Below, piece after piece: positions 37,033 to 46,954 of a stretch of DNA of 64,000 nt. The stretch covers positions 1-64,000 of the forward strand of contig JAQIBV010000050.1 of assembly GCA_027858855.1 (NCBI GenBank). The letters run 5' to 3'. Within the stretch, counting starts at the first letter, position 1. The number at the start of each line of letters is the position of its first letter. Position numbers and translations under genes: made by a program. The DNA comes from Spirochaetota bacterium (lineage in GTDB: Bacteria; Spirochaetota; UBA4802; JAFGJZ01). The notes below the pieces were generated by a model, which saw only the letters and a list, made by a program, of their open reading frames with translations, was not told where the DNA came from and made no database searches.

Positions 37033-38166
37033 TTACTCGTCTTCACATTTCTGCACATTTCTGAAACGAAGATAAGCGTAGATAAACTTTATCAGCTCAC
37101 CATCAAGCACATGCTCGACACTTCCTGTCTCCTCGCCGGTACGATGATCTTTAACCATAGTATAGGGCTGAAATACGTATGATCTGATCTGGCTGCCCCA
37201 GGCAATATCCTTTTTTTCACCGGCCTTCTCGTCAAATTTTTCGCGCATTTCGGCTTTTTGCTTTTCGTATAACTTAGACTTAAGTACCTTCATAGCAGAG
37301 GCCTTATTCTTATGCTGAGAGCGCTCATTTTGACATGAAACTACAATTCCGGATGGAACATGCGTAATGCGCACTGCCGAGTCAGTTGTATTAACATGCT
37401 GTCCTCCCGCGCCGGATGCTCTGTAAGTATCGATACGTAAATCAGATTCCACAATATCCACATCAATATCTTCCGATATTTCGGGATGCACTTCAACAGA
37501 AGCGAAAGATGTATGACGACGTTTATTTGAGTCAAACGGTGAAATACGAACCAGACGATGTACTCCCATTTCACAGTTCAGCAATCCAAAAGCATAGTCA
37601 CCTTTTATTATGATTGTTGCCTGTTTTATTCCTGCCTCATCTCCGGCCATATAATCAATCGTTTCGACATTATAGCCTGATTTTTCTGCCCAACGAATAT
37701 ACATACGCAATAACATCAGAGCCCAGTCCTGTGATTCGGTTCCACCAGCACCTGCATGAACCGTTACAAAAGCATTGTTAAAATCGTCTTCTCCGGAAAG
37801 CAGTTCAAGATTTTCAAGTATTTCAAACCGTTCCTCAAACTTGATAATCTGATCTGAAATTTCACTAACTACCTGTGAATCATCCTCTTCAATAGCAATA
37901 TTCAATAATTCATGGCTATCCTGCAAATCTGAGACAATGGAGTCCCAGGGTTCGACCTTTTTTTTCAAAGCACTAAGCTCTTTATTAATTGCAGCACTAT
38001 TCTCTTTATCATTCCAGAAACCTTCCGAATAGGTCATCTTCTCGAGCTTCTCAAGCTCTCTTTTTTTTGCTGCAATACCAATTCCATCATAGGTATCTTT
38101 TGCCTTTTTCTCAAGAAGAACGATTTTTTTCAGAAGATCAGTTGTCTCTATGCCCACCAATAACAC
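37033..38166 (-). CDS. prfB: Peptide chain release factor 2
   Basis: A 377-residue class I release factor for UGA and UAA codons. The stop-codon tripeptide is SPF (in VRISPFDSNKRRHTSF), marking RF2 and not RF1. The GGQ peptidyl-hydrolysis motif is in SGAGGQHVNTTDSAV. The start region is GTG/TTG-type (GTG at 38166, alternatives a few codons downstream). The usual programmed +1 frameshift site (CTT TGA) near codon 25 is absent, and the N-terminal helix region reads through in one frame, so autoregulation by frameshifting is not expected here. Confidence 0.93.
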   Translation of the reverse strand: MLLVGIETTDLLKKIVLLEKKAKDTYDGIGIAAKKRELEKLEKMTYSEGFWNDKENSAAINKELSALKKKVEPWDSIVSDLQDSHELLNIAIEEDDSQVVSEISDQIIKFEERFEILENLELLSGEDDFNNAFVTVHAGAGGTESQDWALMLLRMYIRWAEKSGYNVETIDYMAGDEAGIKQATIIIKGDYAFGLLNCEMGVHRLVRISPFDSNKRRHTSFASVEVHPEISEDIDVDIVESDLRIDTYRASGAGGQHVNTTDSAVRITHVPSGIVVSCQNERSQHKNKASAMKVLKSKLYEKQKAEMREKFDEKAGEKKDIAWGSQIRSYVFQPYTMVKDHRTGEETGSVEHVLDGELIKFIYAYLRFRNVQKCEDE

Positions 38167-38362
38167 CTCATGATTTTATATTAACTGCGTGAATATATTT
38201 AAAGAACTTCCAAAATCAAATTTTTAATAACTACAATCAATCAAAAATAGAGGGTGAGGAAGTTTTAGGTTTATAACTATATTAAAACTGAAACTAATAT
38301 ACACGACATTATACAACAGCATGGGTTTCAATTATTTTTTTCCCACGTGTAGCAAAACAGTT

Positions 38363-39490
38363 TTATTTTATTTGCAACCGGTTCTCATTCTTCAACATTT
38401 GGTACAGATGTGATGAAAAATCATCTTCCAAATCTTCAGGGCAAGTAAACTTTTTGTCAAAGACCACTTCCCACATATGGTTGCTCTCCATACACATGTA
38501 CAAATATGGATGATCTGTAAATTCAGTTATCGCGTTTCGTAATGTCTGGTATACCTCGACCCTCTGTTGCCACAAATAACGGTATTTCATATCCTCACCC
38601 GGAAAAAATTCTCCAGTACTCATCTGCTCATGTGGAAAGTTTTTTCGTACAGTTTCAACAAAGGGGTTCTGATAACGGAAACCTCCCATCGAAATCCAGA
38701 CAACCGATTTTTCTGGTACCTTCTCAAAGATGACTTTAACAACATTTTGATAATCAGCTTTCCAATTATCATATAAAATTACCGGATCGAAATGAAAGGC
38801 TACGTAATAACCAGCGCGTGCCGCCCGAGCAGCAGCATTGATTCGTTCGTCAAGAGTTGCTGCACCCTCCTCGTATAAATCACAGTTTCTTGAACTGTTA
38901 ACACTCCAACCAATAACTGCATTCCCCTTATTCTTAATATTTAATAGATGCTCAACATTATCAGATTTTGTTTTTAGTTCAAGCATAATAGAGGGATGCT
39001 TCGCAAAAAGATCAATAAGATGCGCTCCGATTCCAGTAAGTTCATCAATCATAAGTGAATCAGTAAACTCGCCCGTGCCAATACGGTAAATCATACCAGG
39101 AACCATCTCGTCAAAAAATGGATCAATATGTTTATAGAGTTCATCCATGTTCGAAAACAGTTGAATACCAAATGAGTTTAGATAGATCTGCAAATAGCAA
39201 TAAGCACAGTTATAAAGACAGTTGAAGCCTGTATTAATCAGCCGGTAATTACAGCAGATCATTTTAGGGGTACCCGGACACATCTGGAAAATACGCCCCA
39301 TAAACTTTTTAAAAAGCACAATCTCTTTCGATTTATACTGCATACGGAATTTATTGATAATAGTGTTAAACTGATCCTCATCTGTATAGGTAAACAGCAT
39401 TACTTCGGGAATATTCAGAAACTTTTGTACAATAGGAGTTATTTCCTGTGGATCATAGACAACAGCCTTAATGGTGTTCGCTTGAATCAT
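38363..39490 (-). CDS. Radical SAM protein of the spore photoproduct lyase family
   Basis: A 375-residue protein with the radical SAM cluster motif C-x3-C-x2-C in FNCLYNCAYCYLQIYLN near residue 93. Sequences around it (CPGTPKMICCNYRLINTGFN upstream, IGTGEFTDSLMIDELT and LELKTKSDNVEHLL downstream) are those of the SPL-like family. Members repair thymine-thymine photoproducts in spores, but relatives are widespread in non-sporulating bacteria, where their function is unknown. AAGGATATACC precedes the ATG. It is a stand-alone gene. Confidence 0.82.
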   Translation of the reverse strand: MIQANTIKAVVYDPQEITPIVQKFLNIPEVMLFTYTDEDQFNTIINKFRMQYKSKEIVLFKKFMGRIFQMCPGTPKMICCNYRLINTGFNCLYNCAYCYLQIYLNSFGIQLFSNMDELYKHIDPFFDEMVPGMIYRIGTGEFTDSLMIDELTGIGAHLIDLFAKHPSIMLELKTKSDNVEHLLNIKNKGNAVIGWSVNSSRNCDLYEEGAATLDERINAAARAARAGYYVAFHFDPVILYDNWKADYQNVVKVIFEKVPEKSVVWISMGGFRYQNPFVETVRKNFPHEQMSTGEFFPGEDMKYRYLWQQRVEVYQTLRNAITEFTDHPYLYMCMESNHMWEVVFDKKFTCPEDLEDDFSSHLYQMLKNENRLQIK

Positions 39491-39734
39491 GGTATATCCT
39501 TAGCTCTTGAATTTAAAAATCGGGAGACCGAGGCGCTATATAAAAAGCTTATTCATTAAATAAGGTAAGACAAAATCTGCATCTTTGTTTTACAAGACAA
39601 ATTTTGTAATTCCTTTTTGTCGACATACGAAAGATGCAAAAACACCATTATCTTAAAATAGTTTTTCGAACTTTAGCATCAAACTCCAACCCTCCTACCT
39701 ACTCTTAACTTCATACAGAGAATAAAAAATATTC
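39491..39734. other. Non-coding region upstream of the putative 6S RNA
   Basis: No gene is seen. GCATCTTT (about 39579) and AAAGATGC (about 39629) are complementary and enclose a T/A-rich loop. There is no further recognisable signal until the promoter at 39735. Confidence 0.4.
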
Positions 39735-39764
39735 TTGACGACTTTTTAGCATAAGGTCTATTGA
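39735..39764 (+). promoter_or_regulatory. Promoter of the putative 6S RNA
   Basis: -35 TTGACG at 39735-39740, an 18-bp spacer, and -10-like TATTGA at 39759-39764. This places the start near 39770, exactly where the closing stem of the structured RNA begins. Confidence 0.5.
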
Positions 39765-39769
39765 CAGCA

Positions 39770-39940
39770 AGCCTGCGTTGTTCGTGTTAGAATTAATGCC
39801 CTTTAACCTACTTAAGCTCAGGGATCTCAACATCTGGATTTGTAGGCAATGCCCGCAAGGGACTGCTGAATTGTCTGTGAGGGAACCCACCTGTACAACA
39901 GGTTAAGAGCGGCTTTTTTCTCACGGCAACTGCGGGTTTT
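39770..39940 (+). ncRNA. ssrS: Probable 6S RNA
   Basis: A structured region of about 170 nt. Its ends pair: CCTGCGTTGTTCGTG (39772-39786) with CACGGCAACTGCGGG (39922-39936), about 14 bp with single-base bulges, followed by TTTT. Inside, GCCCTTTAACCT (about 39799-39810) can pair with AGGTTAAGAGCGGC (about 39900-39913), and ACCTGT-ACA-ACAGGT forms a competing small hairpin on the 3' side, preceded by GGGAACCC. A closing stem, large internal bubble, 3'-side hairpin and apical arm with GCCCGCAAGGGAC is the 6S RNA plan, in which the bubble mimics an open promoter and traps sigma-70 polymerase. Confidence 0.6.
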
Positions 39941-40211
39941 AATAATTCACTTCTCAATCGCTCCTCACTCATCGGCTTATCTCTCTTTCTGCACTTTTAA
40001 GTCTAGGTATAAAGTACAAGCGGAAACCAAAACATTTAAAACAGGGTAAATAGGATCCTTAAAAACTGGGTTTTTCTTCAGAGCTCCATACTTAACGAAA
40101 GAAATTTCTGGACTCTACAGTGCTACTGTGTGAAAAAGTCTTAGGATGTGATATTAAATCAAAAAAAAATATAATTTGCGAAATAAACACTGCTTCACAG
40201 GAGAAGGCCTC

Positions 40212-42941
40212 ATGAAAAAAATTAACATTATTCTGGCAGTAACTGCAATTGTACTTCTTTATACTGTCTTGAGTATGAGTTCACTTATCACCGATTATCT
40301 CTGGTTTGATCATTATGGCCAGCTTAAAACATTCTTTACCCTGTTTATTACCCGTTTTGCTGTTAAAGGTATTTTTGCTTTGATCTTTCTAACACTTCTG
40401 GTATTGAACACATTTATTGTAATATTTTTATCCGGTGGCGGAAGAACTGCTTCAATCCCATTTTTACGGTTATTACCTCCCTCTTTGCAAAAAAAGAAAT
40501 ATATAATCGGTGCACTGATACTTGTCTTCATTTTTTTAAGCTATGTTATGGGTTCGGCTGCACAACCATTCTGGACCGATATTCTGAAATACCTGAACCA
40601 AACTCCATTTTCCAACTATCCGGCCGACCCAATATTTAATCGTGAATTATCCTTTTATCTCTTTTCGCTCCCCTTTTACAACTTTATCCATGGCTGGATA
40701 ATAGGCGCACTTGTTGTAATTTCGATTCTGAGTATTGTTTTCCATATAATGACCGGTGCATTTTCTATGCGAACAGGCAAGGTAGAAGTCAGTCCGGCTG
40801 CTCGTTCACACCTATCCATTATGGGATCACTCTTTATGCTTAGTGTTGCCGTTGGATATTATCTCTCGGCATTTGACATACTGTTTTCACAACGTGGTAA
40901 ATTTTATGGCGCTGGTTACACTGCCGTAAATTCTCAGCTGTTTGCCTACAGAATATGCATGATTCTGGCCATTATTGCTGCAGTATTACTGGCAGTCAAT
41001 GTATTCCGACGCAGCATAAAACTCGCTACGATTTCGGTTGCGGCAACCTTTATACTATTCATTATTCTTGGCTCCATTATTCCTTCAATGCAACAACGCT
41101 TTGTAGTCGAACCAAACGAGCTTGAAAAAGAACGAGAATATATTAACAATAATATTACCTTTACCCGTCTGGCTTACGGCCTGTCCGATATACAAATTGC
41201 CGAATTCCAGAATGACGGAGAGCTTTCTGTTGAAGATATTCGCGATAACAAAGATGTCATCAGTAACATTCGTCTCTGGGATTGGCGGCCATTGCAACAG
41301 ACCTACAGGCAGATTCAGGAGCTGAGACCCTACTACTCTTTCATGGATGTAGACGTTGACCGTTATGTAATTGGTGGTTCATTGAGTGCCGTAAACGTTG
41401 CTGGTCGCGAACTTCTTACAAGACAACTTTCTCCCAATTCACAAACATGGGTCAACACCCACCTTGTTTACACACACGGATACGGTGTTGTAATGAACCG
41501 TGTAGATCGCATAACTCCTGAAGGAATGCCGGAATTAATCATCAAGGATATTCCACCACAGTCGGATCATTTTGAAATAGACCAACCACAAATATATTAC
41601 GGAGAACACGACAACGACTACATTCTTACAAACACGGGAATCAATCCTGGAGAGTTTGACTACCCATCAGGCGAAAGCAATAGTTATACAACTTACGATG
41701 GACTCGGCGGCATAAAGCTGGATTCCATTTTCAAGAGGCTAATGTATGCCCTCACTTTCAGTGACATTAATATTCTGATATCTAACAATATTCTTCCGCA
41801 AACCAGAATTCATTATAATCGCAACATTAAAGAACTAGCATCAAAACTGGCTCCGTTTATAATACAAGATACCGATCCCTACATTGTAATATCTGAGGGA
41901 CAACTCTATTATATTATGGACGCCTATACTCTAACAGATCAGTTTCCATACTCTACCCCACTTAAGAACAGGCGAATAAACTATATTCGTAACTCGGTTA
42001 AAATAGTTGTGAACGCCTATGATGGAGATATTAAATATTACATTTCAGATATTAGTGATCCAATAATTCAGACCTATGCGTCTATCTTTCCCGATCTGTT
42101 TTCTGATTTTTCTGAAATGCCTGCCGGCATTAAACAGCATATCCGTTACCCAGAAACACTGTTTGATGTTCAGGCCGAAATTCTGTTGCGATACCACATG
42201 ACAGACGCCAATGTATTTTACAACAATGAAGACGCATGGGACATTCCTAACCAGATTTATGACAGCAGTGAACAAAAGATGGAGAGCTATTATATAATTA
42301 CTCGACTACCGGGTGAAGATTCAACCGAATTTGTATTAATGGTTCCCTTTACTCCAATTCAGAAAAGCAACATGGTCTCATTTATGGTTGCTCAATGTGA
42401 TAATGACAATTATGGAAAAATGACACTGTACAAACTGCCAAAGGACAAACTTAATTATGGCCCGATGCAACTTGAAGCCCGCATAAACCAGGATGCCAAT
42501 ATCTCTAAACAGCTTTCGTTGTGGAGCCAGAAAGGTTCAAGGGTTATCCGGGGAAATATGCTGGCTATTCCGATAAAAGAATCACTTTTGTTTGTGGAGC
42601 CCTTATATCTTAAGGCAGAATCAAGTGAAATGCCGGAATTAAAACGAGTAATTGTCTGCTTTCGCGATAAGATTGTTATGGAAGAAAATCTTCCAGATGC
42701 GCTCGCTAGAATTTTCGGGCTAACCGAACGAAGCACTGACGAAAAAGATGAGAGTAGCAGAGGTAAAGCATCACCTGTTTCAAAGTTGCCGGATTCTATT
42801 AAAAACTTAACCCAAGAGGCTTATAAAGTATACACAAACGCGACTGAGCAGTTAAAGTCGGGCGACTTTGAAGCATATGGAAACAGCATAACTGAACTTG
42901 GTAAGTTGCTGCAAAAATTAAATGAGTATGGCGAAAAGTAA
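40212..42941 (+). CDS. UPF0182 family membrane protein
   Basis: About 909 residues from the ATG at 40212 (AGGAGAAGGCC upstream); an in-frame start 12 codons earlier lacks a ribosome-binding site. The first ~310 residues contain about seven transmembrane helices with the family opening TDYLWFDHYGQLKTF. A large extracytoplasmic domain follows with RLAYGLSDIQIAEF and ELRPYYSFMDVDVDRYVI, typical of UPF0182. The C-terminal ~70 residues are a charged helical tail. The function of the family is unknown. It is intact and near full length for the family. Confidence 0.88.
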   Translation: MKKINIILAVTAIVLLYTVLSMSSLITDYLWFDHYGQLKTFFTLFITRFAVKGIFALIFLTLLVLNTFIVIFLSGGGRTASIPFLRLLPPSLQKKKYIIGALILVFIFLSYVMGSAAQPFWTDILKYLNQTPFSNYPADPIFNRELSFYLFSLPFYNFIHGWIIGALVVISILSIVFHIMTGAFSMRTGKVEVSPAARSHLSIMGSLFMLSVAVGYYLSAFDILFSQRGKFYGAGYTAVNSQLFAYRICMILAIIAAVLLAVNVFRRSIKLATISVAATFILFIILGSIIPSMQQRFVVEPNELEKEREYINNNITFTRLAYGLSDIQIAEFQNDGELSVEDIRDNKDVISNIRLWDWRPLQQTYRQIQELRPYYSFMDVDVDRYVIGGSLSAVNVAGRELLTRQLSPNSQTWVNTHLVYTHGYGVVMNRVDRITPEGMPELIIKDIPPQSDHFEIDQPQIYYGEHDNDYILTNTGINPGEFDYPSGESNSYTTYDGLGGIKLDSIFKRLMYALTFSDINILISNNILPQTRIHYNRNIKELASKLAPFIIQDTDPYIVISEGQLYYIMDAYTLTDQFPYSTPLKNRRINYIRNSVKIVVNAYDGDIKYYISDISDPIIQTYASIFPDLFSDFSEMPAGIKQHIRYPETLFDVQAEILLRYHMTDANVFYNNEDAWDIPNQIYDSSEQKMESYYIITRLPGEDSTEFVLMVPFTPIQKSNMVSFMVAQCDNDNYGKMTLYKLPKDKLNYGPMQLEARINQDANISKQLSLWSQKGSRVIRGNMLAIPIKESLLFVEPLYLKAESSEMPELKRVIVCFRDKIVMEENLPDALARIFGLTERSTDEKDESSRGKASPVSKLPDSIKNLTQEAYKVYTNATEQLKSGDFEAYGNSITELGKLLQKLNEYGEK

Positions 42942-43285
42942 GAATTATGAACTACAGTCAAGTAATAGAAAAAAAATGATCCTGTAAAATTCAAATGTTT
43001 TACAGGATCGCTAATCGCGAACAACTGTTTTGTGAAAAATATCACTTGACTTTTAGCTGTGTAAAGAAGGTCTAATAAAATTATTGTCCTTTATGAATTC
43101 TAATTTTTCAATGAGGATCGACACTCTTTATATCAAATGAGCGTCGAGATAAACAGGTTCCACTTAGTAATGTTTTTGAGAAACACACATATGATTCAAA
43201 ACCGGAGTTAATAGTTTCGGTTGAAAATAATTATTTAATTTAAGTGCTCCTCTGTTACCAGGAGTGAGCTGTAAAGGAGTGAAAG
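42942..43285. other. Intergenic region before pgk with a perfect hairpin
   Basis: GATCCTGTAAAA (42979-42990) and TTTTACAGGATC (42999-43010) form a perfect 12-bp stem with an 8-nt loop 37 bp after the UPF0182 stop. The A-tract is on its 5' side, so as an intrinsic terminator it would work better on the minus strand. TTGACT at 43046-43051 could be the -35 of a pgk promoter, but the -10 is poor. Confidence 0.5.
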
Positions 43286-44491
43286 ATGGCTATTAAAAAT
43301 ATTGAATCTCTCAACGTATCAGGTAAAAAAGTTCTGATGCGTGTCGATTTTAATGTTCCAATCAAAGATGGCGTTATTACAGACGACACAAGAATTCGTG
43401 CAGCTCTTCCTTCAATTAATTACGTTGTAAAGAAGGGTGGACGCGCAATACTTATTTCACACTTAGGACGTATTAAGAGTGAAGATGACAAAAAATCAAA
43501 ATCATTAAAACCAATCGCCGAGAAATTGAGCGAACATTTGGGAAAACCTGTTACCTTTGTTCCATTTACACGAGGTGCCGAAGTTGAAAAAGCGATTTCT
43601 GAACTAAAAGACGGCGAAGTAATGATGATCGAAAATACCCGCTTTGAAGATTTTGCAGATGGTCAGGAAGTTAAAAAAGAGTCAAAATGTGATGAAGAGC
43701 TGGGCAAATACTGGGCCTCTCTTGGAGATCTATTTATAAATGATGCCTTTGGAACTGCACACCGTAAGCATGCTTCCAACGTTGGTATTTCACAGCATAT
43801 CGAATCGGCTGCCGGCTTTCTTCTTGATAAAGAGATCAAATTTATCGGCGGAGTTGTTGATAATCCGCAGAAGCCTCTTGTTGCAATACTTGGTGGAGCG
43901 AAAGTCTCTGATAAAATTGGAGTCATTGAAAGCCTGATAGACAAGGCTGACAAAATAATTATTGGCGGAGGGATGATGTTTACTTTCCTGAAAGCTCTGG
44001 GTAAAAATACTGGAAAATCACTGCTTGAAGAGGACAAAGTCGAACTGGCTAAATCCCTGATTGATAAAGCAGCTGCCAAAAATGTTGAGTTGATTTTACC
44101 AATTGATACAATCGCAGCTAAAGAGTTTAAGAATGATACTGAATTTCGCACAGTATCTTGTGATAATATGGAAGACGACGAGATGGGACTGGACATCGGT
44201 GAAGAGTCGGTAAAGCTGTTTACAGAAAAGCTATCCGGCGCAAAGACAGTTGTATGGAACGGACCTATGGGTGTTTTCGAAATGGAAAACTATGCGCAGG
44301 GAACTATCGGTGTTTGTAAGGCTATCGCTGCTCTTGACGCAATCACAATAATTGGTGGTGGAGATTCAGCTGCCGCAGCCGAACAACTTGGCTTTGCAGA
44401 TAAGTTCTCGCACATCAGCACCGGCGGTGGTGCTTCACTTGAATACCTTGAGGGCAAAGTTCTTCCAGGAATCGCCGCACTAGATAAATAA
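43286..44491 (+). CDS. pgk: Phosphoglycerate kinase
   Basis: A 401-residue glycolytic kinase moving phosphate from 1,3-bisphosphoglycerate to ADP. The N-terminal substrate domain has [19 protein letters not shown] and ENTRF; the C-terminal nucleotide domain has [18 protein letters not shown] and the GGGDSAAA phosphate loop. AAAGGAGTGAAAG precedes the ATG. Its A+T-rich codon use matches its neighbours. A strong terminator follows at 44528-44557. Confidence 0.97.
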   Translation: MAIKNIESLNVSGKKVLMRVDFNVPIKDGVITDDTRIRAALPSINYVVKKGGRAILISHLGRIKSEDDKKSKSLKPIAEKLSEHLGKPVTFVPFTRGAEVEKAISELKDGEVMMIENTRFEDFADGQEVKKESKCDEELGKYWASLGDLFINDAFGTAHRKHASNVGISQHIESAAGFLLDKEIKFIGGVVDNPQKPLVAILGGAKVSDKIGVIESLIDKADKIIIGGGMMFTFLKALGKNTGKSLLEEDKVELAKSLIDKAAAKNVELILPIDTIAAKEFKNDTEFRTVSCDNMEDDEMGLDIGEESVKLFTEKLSGAKTVVWNGPMGVFEMENYAQGTIGVCKAIAALDAITIIGGGDSAAAAEQLGFADKFSHISTGGGASLEYLEGKVLPGIAALDK

Positions 44492-44527
44492 GCATTCAGT
44501 AAAGAATAATCTATTACGTAATACCTA

Positions 44528-44557
44528 CAAAAGGGCTGTTTACTAACAGCCCTTTTG
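44528..44557. terminator. Bidirectional terminator between pgk and chemotaxis receptor
   Basis: CAAAAGGGCTGTT and AACAGCCCTTTTG pair perfectly over 13 bp around the loop TACT. A-runs and T-runs at the stem base serve both convergent genes. Confidence 0.9.
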
Positions 44558-44601
44558 CTATTCAATAGCTACAGTTCTTCAGCGTTAAAAACGATTCTTT
44601 T

Positions 44602-46080
44602 TCAGGATATATATTTCTTCATCAGCTTTGACGATTCGATTAATTCGGCAACCAGATCCTGCGCACGCCCTGATCTGTCTATGTTTCGCCTGGCCAGGTC
44701 TGTGGTTAACTGCGATGAAGCCGAAGTCTCTTCGGCAACCTGTGAGATATGCATTACACTCTCTACAATTTTATCATTAGAAACCAGGATCTCATTTATC
44801 CTTTTTTCTACCATAATAACTGTATTGTTGACCTCGTCCATCTTCTGTGTAATGGTATTTAACACAGTTTCTGTATTTTTTACATATTCGTTGTGTTCGT
44901 TGTTAACTCTGGTAAGATTATCAACAGCATTTAACGATTTATCTGCTGTCATCTGTAGGTCGCTTACAATGTGGTTAATTTCACCGGCTGAAAGTTTACT
45001 CTCTTCTGCAAGTTTAGAAATCTCGTCTGCGACTACCGCAAAACCACGACCGGACTCTCCAGCACGCGCAGCTTCAATTGCTGCATTTAAAGAGAGCAGG
45101 TTCGTCTGCTCTGAAATCTCTGAAATCATCTTGGAAATACTCTGAATCTCGTTAGACTTATCTTTCAAAGCCTGCATCGACTCCACACTGTACCGGCTTT
45201 CACGCTCAACTATTTTTCCATTCGCAGAAAGCTGTTGAACGATCTTTTTACCATCATTAACGGTTTCTACGGTAATTGAACTGATACGACGCATATCCTC
45301 AGCAAGACGCGAAGTGTTTTCAATAGTCTGATGAATAGATGTAGTAAGCTCTGACTGAGTCTGTATGCTGTCGCTGGTGGTATCGGCACCAGCGGCAATC
45401 TCTGTTACTGCCGATCGTACCTGAGCCGCAGCTTCTGCCAACTCATTCACAATCAGGTTAACCATGCCAGAATTGACATCAATTGTTTTTGCAATTGTCA
45501 GCACATCATCAACGATCTCTTTCTGTTTTTCAGTATAGCTACTAATACTTCGCATTTTTTCTTCACTGTATTTATTCGAAAGACGTGTTGAAACAATCAA
45601 CGAAAAGCTGTATAAAAATATCGAAGCAAGTTGTATTGTGTAATCTGTAGTCACAGATTTATCGCTATGATGGCCCAAAACCACCAGCCAAATGACACGG
45701 GCAATATTTACAACAATCAAAAAACCACAGCTGAAGGTAATTAGCGAAAGATCAAAATATAGAAGATACATTGATATAATCGGAAACATATAGACATACA
45801 CAATAGTCCTGCTTGAGGTAAACAGTACCATAAAATAGAGCGCAAAATACCCCACCAATGTAATTTTATTCATAAGGGTAGAATTATTATTGCGACTGTA
45901 AACATAAGTTGCTGTAAACATTGGAGCAAGAACTATTACTACAAAAATTACAAGAAAAGTTAACGAACGACCGCCCTTGAAATACTCTACGATGTAACCA
46001 ATTACAAGGAAGATATCTAATATCCAATTAATGATAAGAACTACCCGGTTAGTGCTTCCTGTGGAATTTGTGATAGACAT
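44602..46080 (-). CDS. Methyl-accepting chemotaxis protein with six-helix membrane sensor
   Basis: A 492-residue receptor. Residues about 12-165 form six closely spaced hydrophobic segments with only short loops, so it has no periplasmic ligand domain and may sense membrane or internal conditions. No clear HAMP domain follows. The cytoplasmic signalling helices include the conserved hairpin tip ([15 protein letters not shown] followed by [19 protein letters not shown]) that binds CheA and CheW. It lies convergent to pgk and is intact. Confidence 0.92.
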   Translation of the reverse strand: MSITNSTGSTNRVVLIINWILDIFLVIGYIVEYFKGGRSLTFLVIFVVIVLAPMFTATYVYSRNNNSTLMNKITLVGYFALYFMVLFTSSRTIVYVYMFPIISMYLLYFDLSLITFSCGFLIVVNIARVIWLVVLGHHSDKSVTTDYTIQLASIFLYSFSLIVSTRLSNKYSEEKMRSISSYTEKQKEIVDDVLTIAKTIDVNSGMVNLIVNELAEAAAQVRSAVTEIAAGADTTSDSIQTQSELTTSIHQTIENTSRLAEDMRRISSITVETVNDGKKIVQQLSANGKIVERESRYSVESMQALKDKSNEIQSISKMISEISEQTNLLSLNAAIEAARAGESGRGFAVVADEISKLAEESKLSAGEINHIVSDLQMTADKSLNAVDNLTRVNNEHNEYVKNTETVLNTITQKMDEVNNTVIMVEKRINEILVSNDKIVESVMHISQVAEETSASSQLTTDLARRNIDRSGRAQDLVAELIESSKLMKKYIS

Positions 46081-46279
46081 GATGACCTCTGGATCAGATA
46101 AAATTTAGGGACGGCTTTAATTAACATAACAGAAGAAACCGAGCTGCTTCCGCTAAAAAAAAGTTCAACGTAGATAACTTAAAATTGAATTTCAAGTTAA
46201 GCAATGGATTATAATGATATATGTCATATTAATTTCAAGTCAAAAATAATGTACCCGGTTGCATTATTTCATCCACAAC

Positions 46280-46486
46280 TCCTCGGCCTCTTCCCGGGCT
46301 TTCGCCGCGCCCGTCTCCTCAAAGGAGACGGGCGCTCAAATCTTCGGTGGTTGATTAATCCACACAAAAGATCTCTTCTTTTCTTAGACGAGTAATTTGA
46401 TCTTTAATCTCTTTTTTATTTACAGCCGAAGAATATGTACAACCCTCTCCCCTATCCTCAAGGAGAGGGGCCGGGGGTGAGGTCGA
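46280..46486. repeat. Direct repeat copy 1 flanking the nucleotidyltransferase module
   Basis: About 205 bp, matching copy 2 at 47653-47860 at close to 90% by eye. It contains a perfect 12-bp hairpin (CGCCCGTCTCCT / AGGAGACGGGCG), a central stretch reading on the minus strand as a degenerate peptide ending EEIFCVD-stop, and a second hairpin near AGGAGAGGGGC. The two copies keep the same peptide frame with mostly conservative changes. Confidence 0.8.
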
Positions 46487-46552
46487 AGTTGTAGAATTAT
46501 TAAGCCAACAAACAGTATATTTGAAATTTTAGTAACATATTTAATTTTTTGA

Positions 46553-46614
46553 TTGCCTATAGAATTACTATATGTATTATAATTATAGGCAACCAAACAG
46601 AAGGACACCTTCTG
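46553..46614 (+). promoter_or_regulatory. Operator-like inverted repeat and promoter of the nucleotidyltransferase module
   Basis: TTGCCTATA (46553-46561) and TATAGGCAA (46584-46592) are perfect 9-bp inverted arms. A TATAAT -10 (46578-46583) lies against the right arm, and the left arm begins with a possible -35 (TTGCCT, 19-bp spacer). A small perfect hairpin CAGAAGG-ACA-CCTTCTG (46598-46614) follows in the leader. The arrangement suggests a repressor-controlled promoter, as in autoregulated toxin-antitoxin operons. Confidence 0.5.
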
Positions 46615-46642
46615 AAATTTAGACTTTTTTGATGGTAAATTC

Positions 46643-46954
46643 ATGAACTCCGCAATTGCAGTATTATTTGATGAACAACAACGACTCAAGCGGGTCGAAA
46701 AGATGTATGATGCAAAAATAGCTGAACTCCCCAAGGGCAGTCTGCAAAAGAAAAAACGAGCGTCTCGATACTTCTATTATCATGCAGTAAGCCTAAGTAA
46801 TGGCAAGTATCGGTGGAAATATCTCGGCAACGATTTATCGCCAGATGTTCAGGAGTTGGAATCACTTATACAGAAACGAAAACAGTTCGAGATAAAACGA
46901 CGAAAAGCAAAAAATGAGCTCAAAAAAATTAGTCAGCTGCTTGGTCGACAATGA
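46643..46954 (+). CDS. Small basic helical protein, first gene of a nucleotidyltransferase module
   Basis: A 103-residue, Lys/Arg/Glu-rich, mostly helical protein (FDEQQRLKRVEKMYDAKIAE, KKKRASRYFYYHAVSL, a WKYLGND segment, then a C-terminal coiled-coil-like tail). No family is recognised for certain. Its stop overlaps the ATG of the nucleotidyltransferase gene (ATGA), which points to a two-gene unit. By position it could be the antitoxin or partner of a nucleotidyltransferase toxin of the AbiEii/MenA type, but no antitoxin motif is seen. Confidence 0.6.
   Translation: MNSAIAVLFDEQQRLKRVEKMYDAKIAELPKGSLQKKKRASRYFYYHAVSLSNGKYRWKYLGNDLSPDVQELESLIQKRKQFEIKRRKAKNELKKISQLLGRQ

Noticed and set aside
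37033-38166. Programmed frameshift in prfB
   Set aside because: No CTT TGA or equivalent is found, and the N-terminal region is open in a single frame.
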